Notes under the pieces: generated by a model
Seen by the model: the letters and a program-made list of their open reading frames with translations, nothing else
Databases searched by the model: none
What the model was told of the DNA's origin: nothing
Position numbers and translations under genes: made by a program
Part shown: piece after piece, positions 42,984-55,103 of the stretch
How positions within the stretch are numbered: the first letter of the stretch is position 1
How the letters are laid out: each line of letters starts with the position of its first letter
Assembly (NCBI RefSeq): GCF_014207705.1
Contig: NZ_JACHIU010000001.1
Location: forward strand, 4,952,501-5,016,500
Direction of reading: 5' to 3'
DNA: 64,000 nucleotides
Source of the DNA: Sphaerisporangium rubeum
GTDB lineage: Bacteria; Actinomycetota; Actinomycetes; Streptosporangiales; Streptosporangiaceae

Positions 42984-44279
42984 ATGGACGAGGACGCGGG
43001 GATGCCTGACGCGGTGCGGCGTGCCTCCGGCGACGCCGGGGCTCGCGCGTACGCGCTGGACGGGACCGGCCGGTCGATCGCGGCGGTCCGCGGCGGCCTG
43101 TTCGGCGGGCCTTCGGCGTTCACCGGGCCCTGCGCGGACCGGTTCCAGGGCACGCTGGACGGGCTCGGCGCGCGGGTGCTCGCGGCCCGCACCGCGCACG
43201 AGGAGATCGCGGACGCCTTGCGCAGGACCGTGGCGCCGATCCAGGAGGAACAGCGGACGCGCAGGGAACTGCGGCGTGCCGAGGAGCGGCTCGGCGAGGC
43301 CGAGCGCGCGCTCGCCACGGTGCGGACGTCCGGGCCGGATGACGTGGCGGACCCGGCGGCGGTGGCACGGGCCGAGCGCGACGTCGAGCAGGCCCGCGAG
43401 GAGGTGCGGCGAGCGCGGCGGCGGCACGAGGAGGCCGAGCAGGAGAGGCGCAGGGTCGTCCGTGAGCTGACGGTGGCCTGCCGTACCGGCACGGTCTTCG
43501 GCCCGCTGCCGGCGGCCCCCGGTGTGTCGGCCGGCGCGACGGCCGCGGCGCTGACCACGCTGCTCGGGCCGCGGCTGATGGACGAGCGTTCCGTCAAGAA
43601 TCCCAACTCGCTCGGCCGCAAGGCGGGTGGCCGTGGGGTCACACCGCAGGAGATCCGGCGGTTACAACGGAACGGAGCGTCCCCCAGGGAGGCGATGCTC
43701 TCGCTGCTGTACTTCAGGGCCAACAAGTCAGGGGCCGTACGCGATGGGAAAGGCTGGGCTCTTGGATTCCGCGAGTACGACGTGACCGCCACCGTGGGCC
43801 GGGTCGGTGAACGGACCGGGGCACGGTTCGACGCACGAACGGCGGCCTACCTGTTGAGGCTCAACCCTGAGGCGAACGTGAAAGCCGGTCCTGTCCGCGC
43901 CAAGGCCGCGTTGGACGCCAGGATCCTTGGGGCCGAGGCGTCCACCGCGAACGAGTTGAGCTTCGGCAAGAAGGGTGGCCGGCTGGCTGCCGGCGGTGAA
44001 CTCTTCGCAGGCGCGAGGACAGGCGTACCTGTAGAGGTCGAACTCGGGCCCGTGAAAGCCGTCGCCAAGCCTGAAGGCTGGCTCGGCGCCGGTTTGGCGG
44101 GTAACTTCGACGCCGAATTCCATGACGGAAAGCTCAAGATCAAGGGTGCGGCGGGCCTGGCGGCCGGCCTCGGCGCCAAGGTCGCAGGTGGCGCCGAGAT
44201 CGACGTCGCCAAGCTGGCCCGTGATCTCGGCGACGGCGTCGCCGACAACGCCAAGAAACTCGTGAGGGCCTTTCCGTGA
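42984..44279 (+). CDS. Putative type VII-secreted effector-like protein (helical N-terminus, glycine-rich C-terminus)
   Basis: A 431-residue protein. The N-terminal 100 residues are helical with a WXG/LXG-like layout, followed by a strong coiled coil (about 85-165; RRELRRAEERLGEAERAL, AREEVRRARRRHEEAEQ). The C-terminal half (about 270-430) is Gly/Ala-rich with alternating beta-like repeats (AGLAAGLGAKVAGGAEIDVA). That composition is seen in several actinomycete type VII-associated large proteins. No nuclease, ADP-ribosyltransferase or other toxin motif is apparent. It is coupled upstream to an ESX-like partner and downstream (GTGA overlap) to a small soluble protein, the gene order expected for partner, cargo and chaperone or immunity protein. 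The assignment is by layout, not by recognised domains. Confidence 0.65.
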   Translation: MDEDAGMPDAVRRASGDAGARAYALDGTGRSIAAVRGGLFGGPSAFTGPCADRFQGTLDGLGARVLAARTAHEEIADALRRTVAPIQEEQRTRRELRRAEERLGEAERALATVRTSGPDDVADPAAVARAERDVEQAREEVRRARRRHEEAEQERRRVVRELTVACRTGTVFGPLPAAPGVSAGATAAALTTLLGPRLMDERSVKNPNSLGRKAGGRGVTPQEIRRLQRNGASPREAMLSLLYFRANKSGAVRDGKGWALGFREYDVTATVGRVGERTGARFDARTAAYLLRLNPEANVKAGPVRAKAALDARILGAEASTANELSFGKKGGRLAAGGELFAGARTGVPVEVELGPVKAVAKPEGWLGAGLAGNFDAEFHDGKLKIKGAAGLAAGLGAKVAGGAEIDVAKLARDLGDGVADNAKKLVRAFP

Positions 44280-44893
44280 ACGTCACGACGCACGTCTCCA
44301 CCGGCATCGAAGCCGCCACCGAAGACCACACCGAAGACCGCGCCGAAGACCGCGCCGGAGACCGCGCCGGAGACCGCGAGAAGCGTGGCTGGACCGCGGT
44401 CCCATGGCCGAACATCGCCTCCCCCGGTCTCAGTCCCTTCCGCATCGAACTGCCGGACCGATGGACCGCGATCGAACCCCCTGGTGCGCTCATCGCGTTC
44501 CTCGGACCGGAGAACGGCGGCTTCCGGCCGAGTGTCGTGGTGTACGGGGAGCGGCTGCCGCAAGAGGTCACGCTCGCCGAGGCCGCTGAGGGGCTGCTGT
44601 GGGACACCGGGGCCGACAGCGCCACCGGGCCGCTGGCCGACGAGGACTTCCCCTTGCACGCGATCCGGGAGGCCGTCGTCAGCGTGGACGGCATGGAACT
44701 GCGTGAACTGGCCGTGGCGACCGAGGCCGGTGACATGTCGTCAGGCGGGCTGCGCAGCGTATTCACGCTGCTCGCCACGCATCTGGTGTCGCGGACGGCG
44801 GCGGACGAGCCGGTGCTCGTGGACATCCTCTCGTCGTTCGCCTGCGAGCGTGCGCCGGCAGGCAAGGACGGTGCGCGTACGGTCAAGGACTGA
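44276..44893 (+). CDS. Soluble partner protein of the effector-like gene (LpqN/PsbP-like fold suspected)
   Basis: A 205-residue protein starting at a GTG that overlaps the preceding stop (GTGA), so its synthesis is coupled to the effector-like protein. Residues 13-34 are an acidic/basic 4-residue repeat (EDRAEDRAGDRAGDR). The remaining domain (about 50-200; FRIELPDRWTAIEPPGALIAF, VVVYGERLP) resembles the LpqN/DUF1795 (PsbP-like) fold seen in mycobacterial lipoproteins and in type VII-linked proteins. It has no signal peptide or lipobox. An accessory, chaperone or immunity role is possible; I cannot separate these. Confidence 0.7.
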   Translation: MNVTTHVSTGIEAATEDHTEDRAEDRAGDRAGDREKRGWTAVPWPNIASPGLSPFRIELPDRWTAIEPPGALIAFLGPENGGFRPSVVVYGERLPQEVTLAEAAEGLLWDTGADSATGPLADEDFPLHAIREAVVSVDGMELRELAVATEAGDMSSGGLRSVFTLLATHLVSRTAADEPVLVDILSSFACERAPAGKDGARTVKD

Positions 44894-44910
44894 TCACCGG
44901 GTCGCAATAC

Positions 44911-44999
44911 GAATTAGGTGCGCCACCACACGTAATCCGGCCGGAACGGTGTACGCGAGAAGAGCGGCACCAGGCCGTTGTTCAACGGGAGGAGCACCG
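44911..44999 (+). promoter_or_regulatory. Conserved leader of metalloprotease copy 1
   Basis: A block beginning GAATTAGGTGCGCCACCA and ending GGGAGGAGCACCG precedes the TTG start. It is shared with the other two copies. CCGTTG-TT-CAACGG just before the ribosome site can form a 6-bp hairpin. Confidence 0.6.
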
Positions 45000-46406
45000 T
45001 TGTCCTTGAAGTTCAGACGCCTTGTGTCCGTACTGGCCGCCGCGGGGGCCGCCGTCATGATCGCGACGGGTCCCGCCGCGGCGTTCGCGCCGCCGTACGA
45101 TGATCTGCCCACGGGGCCGTACCCACAGCCCGCGGACGTGGACGTTCCCAAGCGCGGGTGTGCGGCGACCTTGTCCGATCCGACGAACGCGACCGGGAGC
45201 ATCCCGGCGATCCAGGTGATCTACGCCTGGCATGACGGCGGCGGGAACAACTACGCGGCCCATGTGGAGAAGATCGCCAAGATCGTGGACCGGATGGACT
45301 GGGCTCTCGACGAGTCCACCAACTATGACCAGCACATCAACTTCAGTTGCCGCTCGGGGTACGACACCAGCACGTACTCGGGGTACGCGCAGGCGCTCGT
45401 GGTGCCTGAGAAGATCGAGAACGGGGTGATCGGCGGGAAGACGTTGACAGGCGTCGTCGCGGCGGACCTCGCGGCGGCGGGGTACGACGTGCCGAACCGC
45501 AGGTATCTGGTGTTCGAGGACTTCAACGGGACGGCGGAAGCGATGTACGACACCCTGGCCAACGGCGGCACCGGCAGCGGCATCGGTGTGGCCGTCTCCG
45601 GCGGGTGGGGCGGCAACATGTTGCACGAGTTGCTGCACCTCGGACACGCGGACTACGTGGACCACTCCAAGGTCACCGAGACGCCGGACGTGCTCAGCTA
45701 CCCGGACGTGATGTCGAATCCGTCCTTCGACTGGCAGCTCGACCACAACTTCAACAATTACTACGACCCCAGCGAGACCACCGCGACCTTCTACACCGAC
45801 AACTACTCCGACACCCGCAAGGTCAACGTGGCGACGTGGCCGTTCTTCACCACGCCGACCTGCTGTGACGTCGGCTACAGCAACGACCTGCTGACCGCGC
45901 AGGAACGCACGATCGAGGCCGAGGCGCCGTACGGCTACCCGTCGGGGTTCGGCACGTCCGGCGGCGGGTGGATGCAGGTGACGCCGCCGGGACCGGACGC
46001 GGCCACATCGGCGCGGTACTACGACGGCCGGCGGTCGCTCACCATGAACGTCCAGTCGCACGCCGACGGGTTCGTGTCGGTGACCCGTAAGCCGGCGGTG
46101 ACGGCGGGACAGCGGTACAAGTTCTGGGCCTGGCTGACCACCTCGACGTCCGGCAACATCAGGCTGCGCCTGTCCTGGTACAACTCCTCGAACACGCTGC
46201 TGTCCACCAGCGACAGCTCGCTGTACGGGCTGACGTCGAGCTGGGCCGAGTACTCGGTCTCCGCGGTCGCGCCGGCGAACGCGGCCTCCGTACAGCTCTC
46301 GGTGATGAGTCCGTCGGGCCAGACCTTCGCCTACCAACTGGACGCGCTCCAGCTCAACCACTGCAACAACGGCAAGACCACCGACGGCTGCCGCCTTCCC
46401 GGCTGA
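45000..46406 (+). CDS. Secreted HExxHxxGH metalloprotease-like protein with C-terminal CBM-like domain, copy 1
   Basis: A 468-residue precursor starting at TTG, with GGAGG eight bases upstream. The signal peptide ends near GPAAAFA (residue 28). The catalytic-type domain (about 40-300) contains NMLHELLHLGHADY near residue 205, a zinc-binding HExxHxxGH motif as in metzincin-like zincins, plus a CC pair (TPTCCDVGY). The C-terminal 150 residues (SLTMNVQSHADGFVSVTRKP ... WAEYSVSAVAPANAASVQL) resemble CBM_4_9-type beta-sandwiches, ending in a disulfide-like HCNNGKTTDGC tail. Peptidase activity is inferred only from the motif. It is the most diverged of the three tandem copies and is followed by its own terminator hairpin. 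Confidence 0.85.
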   Translation: MSLKFRRLVSVLAAAGAAVMIATGPAAAFAPPYDDLPTGPYPQPADVDVPKRGCAATLSDPTNATGSIPAIQVIYAWHDGGGNNYAAHVEKIAKIVDRMDWALDESTNYDQHINFSCRSGYDTSTYSGYAQALVVPEKIENGVIGGKTLTGVVAADLAAAGYDVPNRRYLVFEDFNGTAEAMYDTLANGGTGSGIGVAVSGGWGGNMLHELLHLGHADYVDHSKVTETPDVLSYPDVMSNPSFDWQLDHNFNNYYDPSETTATFYTDNYSDTRKVNVATWPFFTTPTCCDVGYSNDLLTAQERTIEAEAPYGYPSGFGTSGGGWMQVTPPGPDAATSARYYDGRRSLTMNVQSHADGFVSVTRKPAVTAGQRYKFWAWLTTSTSGNIRLRLSWYNSSNTLLSTSDSSLYGLTSSWAEYSVSAVAPANAASVQLSVMSPSGQTFAYQLDALQLNHCNNGKTTDGCRLPG

Positions 46407-46416
46407 CCCGCCGACC

Positions 46417-46447
46417 GGCCTGTCCGGCCCTCCCGGCCGGACAGGCC
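46417..46447 (+). terminator. Hairpin after metalloprotease copy 1
   Basis: Perfect 11-bp arms GGCCTGTCCGG (46417-46427) and CCGGACAGGCC (46437-46447). The equivalent hairpin follows each paralogue. Confidence 0.75.
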
Positions 46448-46566
46448 CCGGCGCGCCGGTCAGGCGATCCGGCGGCATCCGCGTGGGATGTTCCGCTCCG
46501 CAACCGTGCACCCATGAGCAAGCACAGTGCGCACAAGGTCAACGTGAAATCGTCGAACCGAAGTAC

Positions 46567-46649
46567 GAATTAGGTGCGCCACCAGAAACCCGGCCTGAAC
46601 GGTTGTCCGCGAAGCGGCACCGGGCCGTTGTTCAACAAGAGGAGCACCC
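46567..46649 (+). promoter_or_regulatory. Conserved leader of metalloprotease copy 2
   Basis: Same block as before copy 1 (GAATTAGGTGCGCCACCAG ... AAGAGGAGCACCC). The hairpin before the ribosome site is shortened to GTTG-TT-CAAC. The upstream AACCGTGCAC and GATGAGCAAGCACAGTGCGC-like stretch is shared with copy 3. Confidence 0.55.
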
Positions 46650-48041
46650 TTGTCACTGCAGCTCAAGCGCCTCGTGTCCGCGCTGGTCGCGGCCGGTGCC
46701 GCCGTGGTCCTCGCGGCAGGCCCGGCAGCGGCGTTCGCACCGCCGTACGATCCGGAACCTTATGGGCCGTACGCGCAGCCGGTGGACGCGAGCGTTCCCA
46801 AACGGGGCTGTACGACGACACTGTCCAATCCGAAGGTCACGACCGGAAGCATCCCGGCGATCCAGGTGATCTACGCCTGGCATGACGGCGGCGGCAACAA
46901 CTACGCCACGCACGTGCAGAACATCGCCAAGATCGTGGACAGGATGGACTGGTCGCTCGACGAGTCGACCAACTACGACCAGCACCTCAACCTGAGTTGC
47001 CGCACCGGGTACGACACCAGCACGTACGCGGGGTACGCGCAGGCACTCGTGGTGCCTGAGAAAATCGAGAACGGCGTGATCGGCGGAGAGACACCGGTCG
47101 GTGTCATCACGGCCGATCTCACCGCCGCCGGGTACGACACCTCCAACCGCAGGTACATCGTGTTCGAGGACTTCGACGGCACGGCGACCGCCTCCTACGA
47201 CCCTGTGAGCGGCCTCGGCGCGGCGACCGTCGACGGCTGGGCCAGTGGCAGCATGCTGCACGAGTTGGTGCACCTGGGCCACCCGAACTACGTGGACCAC
47301 TCCAAGGTCACCGAGACGCCGAACGTCCTCAGCTACCCGGAGCTGATGTCGAACCCGTACTACGACTGGCTGCTCGACCACAACTTCAACACCTACTACG
47401 ACCCGAGCGAGACCGGCGCGACCTTCTACACGAGCAACTATCCCGACACCCGCAAGGTCAACGTGGCCGCCTGGCCCTACTTCACCACGCCGACCTGCTG
47501 TGACGTCGGCTACAGCAACGACCTGCTGACCGCGCAGGAACGCACGATCGAGGCCGACTCGCCGAGCGCGACACCGTCGGGCTTCAGTGTGTCCGGTGGC
47601 GGGTGGATGCAGGTCACCCCATCGGGACCGGACTCCAGCACGTCGGCCAGGTACTACGACGGCCGGCGGTCGCTCACCATGAACGTCCAGTCGCACGCCA
47701 ACGGCTTCGTGTCGGTGACACGCAAGCCGGCGGTGACAGCCGGACAGCGGTACAAGTTCTGGGCCTGGCTGACCACGGCCACATCCGGAAACGTCAGGCT
47801 GCGCCTGTCCTGGTACAACTCCTCCGGCACCTTGCTCTCCACCAGCGACAGCTCGCTCTACGGTCTGACGTCGAGCTGGGCCGAGTACTCGGTCTCGGCG
47901 ATCGCACCGGCCAACGCGACCTCCGTACAACTGTCGGTGATGAGCCCGTCCGGCCAGACCTTCGCCTACCGGCTCGACGCTCTGCAGCTCAACCACTGCA
48001 ACAACGGCAAGACCACCGACGGCTGCCGCCTTCCCGGCTGA
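46650..48041 (+). CDS. Secreted HExxHxxGH metalloprotease-like protein, copy 2
   Basis: A 463-residue precursor with a TTG start and GAGGAG upstream. Signal peptide as in copy 1 (LVAAGAAVVLAAGPAAAFA). The zinc motif reads SMLHELVHLGHPNY. The order of domains matches copy 1: N-terminal catalytic-type domain, then the CBM-like C-terminal domain ending HCNNGKTTDGCRLPG. Large blocks are nearly identical at DNA level to copy 3 (for example about 46850-47170 against 48470-48780), showing recent duplication or gene conversion. The main differences lie in the loop before the zinc motif (DPVSGLGAATVDGW against DPLNSIGVATADGW), so the region around the active site is the variable part. Confidence 0.85.
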   Translation: MSLQLKRLVSALVAAGAAVVLAAGPAAAFAPPYDPEPYGPYAQPVDASVPKRGCTTTLSNPKVTTGSIPAIQVIYAWHDGGGNNYATHVQNIAKIVDRMDWSLDESTNYDQHLNLSCRTGYDTSTYAGYAQALVVPEKIENGVIGGETPVGVITADLTAAGYDTSNRRYIVFEDFDGTATASYDPVSGLGAATVDGWASGSMLHELVHLGHPNYVDHSKVTETPNVLSYPELMSNPYYDWLLDHNFNTYYDPSETGATFYTSNYPDTRKVNVAAWPYFTTPTCCDVGYSNDLLTAQERTIEADSPSATPSGFSVSGGGWMQVTPSGPDSSTSARYYDGRRSLTMNVQSHANGFVSVTRKPAVTAGQRYKFWAWLTTATSGNVRLRLSWYNSSGTLLSTSDSSLYGLTSSWAEYSVSAIAPANATSVQLSVMSPSGQTFAYRLDALQLNHCNNGKTTDGCRLPG

Positions 48042-48051
48042 CCCGCCGACC

Positions 48052-48083
48052 GGCCCGTCCGGCTCCTCGCGGCCGGACGGGCC
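48052..48083 (+). terminator. Hairpin after metalloprotease copy 2
   Basis: Arms GGCCCGTCCGG (48052-48062) and CCGGACGGGCC (48073-48083) are perfect complements with a 10-nt loop. Confidence 0.75.
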
Positions 48084-48176
48084 ACCCGCGCCTCGGAAAT
48101 TCCGCTCCGCAACCGTGCACCGATGAGCAAGCACAGTGCGCGCATGGTCAACGAAAAAATCGTCGGATCAAAGTAC

Positions 48177-48257
48177 CAATTAGGTGCGCCACCAGAAATC
48201 CGGCCGAACGGTGTCCGCGAAGCGACACCGGGCCGTTGTTCAACGGGAGGAGCACCC
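48177..48257 (+). promoter_or_regulatory. Conserved leader of metalloprotease copy 3
   Basis: CAATTAGGTGCGCCACCAG through GGGAGGAGCACCC, with the full CCGTTG-TT-CAACGG hairpin restored. Differences from copy 1 are concentrated in the middle of the block. Confidence 0.55.
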
Positions 48258-49649
48258 TTGTCACTGCAGCTCAACCGCCTCGTGTCCGCGCTGGTCGCGG
48301 CCGGTGCCGCCGTGGTCCTCGCGGCGAGTCCCGCCGCGGCGTTCGCGCCGCCGTACGACCCCGAACCCACCGGGCCGTACGCGCAGCCCACGGACGCGAA
48401 CGTTCCCAAGCGGGGCTGTGCGACGACACTGTCGGATCCGACGAACGCGTCCGGGAGCAACCCGGCGATCCAGGTGATCTACGCCTGGCACGACGGCGGT
48501 GGCAACAACTACGCCACGCACGTGCAGAACATCGCCAAGATCGTGGACAGGATGGACTGGTCGCTCGACGAGTCGACCAACTACGACCAGCACCTCAACC
48601 TGAGTTGCCGCACCGGGTACGACACCAGCACGTACGCGGGGTACGCGCAGGCACTCGTGGTGCCTGAGAAAATCGAGAACGGCGTGATCGGCGGCGAGAC
48701 CCCGGTCGGTGTCATCACGGCGGACCTCGCCGCCGCCGGGTACGACACCTCCAACCGCAGGTACGTCGTGTTCGAGGACTTCGACGGCACGGCGAACGCC
48801 TACTACGATCCGCTGAACAGCATCGGTGTGGCGACGGCCGACGGCTGGGCCAGCGGCACCGTGCTGCACGAGCTGCTGCACCTGGGCCACCCGAACTACG
48901 TGGACCACTCCAAGGTCACCGAGACGCCGAACGTCCTCAGCTACCCGGACGTGATGTCGAACCCGTACTACGACTGGCTGCTCGACCACAACTTCAACAC
49001 CTACTACGACCCGAGCGAGACCGGCGCGACCTTCTACACGAGCAACTATCCCGACACCCGCAAGGTCAACGTGGCCGCCTGGCCCTACTTCACCACGCCG
49101 ACCTGCTGTGACGTCGGCTACAGCAACGACCTGCTCACGGCACAGGAACGCACGATCGAGGCCGACGCGCCGTACGCCACGCCGAGCGGCTTCACCGCCT
49201 CAGGCGGCGGCTGGATGCAGGTCACCCCGCCGGGACCGGACGCCGCCACCTCGGCGCGGTACTACGACGGCCGGCGGTCGCTCACCATGAACGTCCAGTC
49301 GCACGCCAACGGCTTCGTGTCGGTCACGCGTAAGCCGGCGGTGACGGCGGGACAGCGGTACAGGTTCTGGGCCTGGCTGACGACCTCGACCTCCGGGAAC
49401 GTCAGACTGCGCCTGTCCTGGTACAACTCCTCCGGCACCTTGCTGTCCACCAGCGACAGCTCGCTCTACGGCCTCACGACGAGCTGGGCCGAATACTCGG
49501 TCTCGGCGATCGCACCCACCAACGCCGCCACCGTACAACTCTCGGTGATGAGCCCCTCCGGCCAGACCTTCGCCTACCAACTCGACGCACTCCAGCTCAA
49601 CCACTGCAACAACGGCAAGACCACCGACGGCTGCCGCCTTCCCGGCTGA
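48258..49649 (+). CDS. Secreted HExxHxxGH metalloprotease-like protein, copy 3
   Basis: A 463-residue precursor. TTG 48258 is chosen because the signal peptide, spacing and GGAGG site match the other copies. The frame also stays open upstream to an ATG at 48123, which would place 45 non-signal residues in front, so that start is rejected. The zinc motif is TVLHELLHLGHPNY. The C-terminal CBM-like domain is intact. It shares extended near-identical DNA with copy 2. The gene ends at a hairpin that also faces the convergent methyltransferase gene of the NRPS cluster. Confidence 0.85.
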   Translation: MSLQLNRLVSALVAAGAAVVLAASPAAAFAPPYDPEPTGPYAQPTDANVPKRGCATTLSDPTNASGSNPAIQVIYAWHDGGGNNYATHVQNIAKIVDRMDWSLDESTNYDQHLNLSCRTGYDTSTYAGYAQALVVPEKIENGVIGGETPVGVITADLAAAGYDTSNRRYVVFEDFDGTANAYYDPLNSIGVATADGWASGTVLHELLHLGHPNYVDHSKVTETPNVLSYPDVMSNPYYDWLLDHNFNTYYDPSETGATFYTSNYPDTRKVNVAAWPYFTTPTCCDVGYSNDLLTAQERTIEADAPYATPSGFTASGGGWMQVTPPGPDAATSARYYDGRRSLTMNVQSHANGFVSVTRKPAVTAGQRYRFWAWLTTSTSGNVRLRLSWYNSSGTLLSTSDSSLYGLTTSWAEYSVSAIAPTNAATVQLSVMSPSGQTFAYQLDALQLNHCNNGKTTDGCRLPG

Positions 49650-49660
49650 CCCGCCGACCG

Positions 49661-49690
49661 GCCCGTCCGGCCCCTCGCGGCCGGACGGGC
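49661..49690. terminator. Hairpin between metalloprotease copy 3 and the NRPS operon
   Basis: Perfect 10-bp arms GCCCGTCCGG (49661-49670) and CCGGACGGGC (49681-49690). It lies between convergent genes and probably serves both. Confidence 0.75.
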
Positions 49691-49700
49691 ACCGCCTCCC

Positions 49701-50933
49701 TCAGGTCGCGTGGCGGGCCACGAGGTACGGGAAGGCGGGGGTGGACACCATGGTCCGCAGGCGGCGCAGCGCCTGCGGACCCGGTGTCCGTTCCGCGGCG
49801 GCCAGGACGTCACGCATGGATCGCGAGCCGTCGGCCAGGGCCACCACGTCGTGGAACTCGCCGGGGTCTCCCCCGGCCCGCGCCGGCCGTTCCAGGGGCC
49901 GGTAGCCGCCGGACGGGCCGAGGATCCACACGTCCTCTTCGCTTTCGACGCGGGTCATGACGGTGTCGAGGAACGCGCGGTCCCTGGCGGCTTCCTGGCT
50001 GCGCGGCAGCGGGTTGCCGGCGCGGCGCGCGTAGAACCACAGCAACGGTGAGCGGTCGAAGAGCAGCAGGTTGCACACCTGCCAGCGGACCTGGTCGTCC
50101 AGGTCCTCCAGCCGTTCGCGCAGCCGGTCGTCGGCGAGCGGCACCTCCCACATGTACGTGCCGAGCGCGCGGCCGAGGGGGCTGACACACGGCGCCTCCA
50201 GCGCGAGACCGGCCCCGGCGGCCAGGTCGCCGAGCGCGGCGACGGAGTACGTCCGCTCGCAGGGGTTCAGCCAGGTGTCGGCGAACTGCACGTCCGGGTC
50301 GTCCTTCTCGGCGCGCAGCCGCTCCGCCAGGAGGCCCTCGCCTTGGAACGCGGCGGCGAGCCGTTTGGCGTACCAGATGTCCTGCGGCCGGCCGATGAGC
50401 CGGGTGGCCTCCTGGAACGCGGTGAACTCGCGGCGATGGAAGTCGTTGTACACCATCAGTTCCAGCACGCCGGCCGGTTTGAGGGCCGCCGCGAGCGACC
50501 GCAGCAGCGCGCCGGGGTCGGGGTTGTGGTGGATGACGCCGGTGCAGGCGACGTAGTCGAACTCGTCGCGGTACGGGGCCCCGGCGATGCCTTCCTCGCG
50601 CAGCTCCAGGTTGGGTGCGCCGACCTGCTCGGCGGCGGCGGCGCACATGCGCAGCGACTCCTCCGACACGTCGCTGCCGACGACGGTGGCCTCGGGGTGG
50701 CGCAACGCCGTGATGAGGGCCTGGTTCACGCCGCAGCCCGGCACCCAGATCCGCGCGTCGCGCGGCATCCTGGTGTGGGTGAAGTCGCCGAGTTCCTGCG
50801 AGATCAGCGCGGCGTACAGGCCGGGGTCGTGGGGCCGCGCGAGGCGGGTGACGTGCCACGGGTAGGGGAACTCCGAGTAGAAGTCCCCGATGACCCGCTC
50901 GTGCTCGGTCCCCGCGGTCTCAGCGGTACGCAT
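49701..50933 (-). CDS. SAM-dependent methyltransferase of the NRPS operon
   Basis: A 410-residue protein. The SAM site is IWVPGCGVNQALI near residue 62, then VVGSDVSEESLRMC, and the acceptor-side motif FDYVACTGVIHHNPDPGALL near 125. A C-terminal region of about 200 residues (WQVCNLLLFDRSPLLWFYARR) has no clear assignment. Class I methyltransferases of this size in NRPS operons usually methylate an amino acid side chain, an N- or C-terminus, or a hydroxyl; the target cannot be told. GGGAGG lies six bases before ATG 50933. The first 14 bases overlap the MbtH gene, so it is the last gene of the nine-gene operon. Confidence 0.85.
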   Translation of the reverse strand: MRTAETAGTEHERVIGDFYSEFPYPWHVTRLARPHDPGLYAALISQELGDFTHTRMPRDARIWVPGCGVNQALITALRHPEATVVGSDVSEESLRMCAAAAEQVGAPNLELREEGIAGAPYRDEFDYVACTGVIHHNPDPGALLRSLAAALKPAGVLELMVYNDFHRREFTAFQEATRLIGRPQDIWYAKRLAAAFQGEGLLAERLRAEKDDPDVQFADTWLNPCERTYSVAALGDLAAGAGLALEAPCVSPLGRALGTYMWEVPLADDRLRERLEDLDDQVRWQVCNLLLFDRSPLLWFYARRAGNPLPRSQEAARDRAFLDTVMTRVESEEDVWILGPSGGYRPLERPARAGGDPGEFHDVVALADGSRSMRDVLAAAERTPGPQALRRLRTMVSTPAFPYLVARHAT

Positions 50934-51098
50934 CGTGCGCCTCCCGTACGGTGCGCGGACGCATGTCGGTCCACACCTGGTCGATGTGGCGCAGGCACTC
51001 CTCCTCGGTACCGGCGGCGCCTTCGGCGTGCCAGCCGGCGGGGGGTTCGCGGTCGGCGGGCCAGATCGAGTACTGGCCCTCGTCGTTGATGACGACGA

Positions 51099-51102
<4 letters not shown>
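50920..51102 (-). CDS. MbtH-like protein
   Basis: A 60-residue protein with the family pattern. NDEGQYSIWPADREPPAGW at residues 6-24 is followed by the Glu/Cys helix (EECLRHIDQVWTDMRP) ending in the invariant W-x-DMRP. MbtH-like proteins bind NRPS adenylation domains and are often needed for their solubility and activity. Its ATG overlaps the NRPS stop as ATGA, so it is made in step with the NRPS it serves. Confidence 0.96.

Positions 51103-55099
<3,997 letters not shown>

Positions 55100-55103
<4 letters not shown>

Noticed and set aside
48123-48257. N-terminal extension of metalloprotease copy 3 from ATG 48123
   Set aside because: It would bury the signal peptide and translate the conserved leader; the other two copies start at the equivalent TTG.
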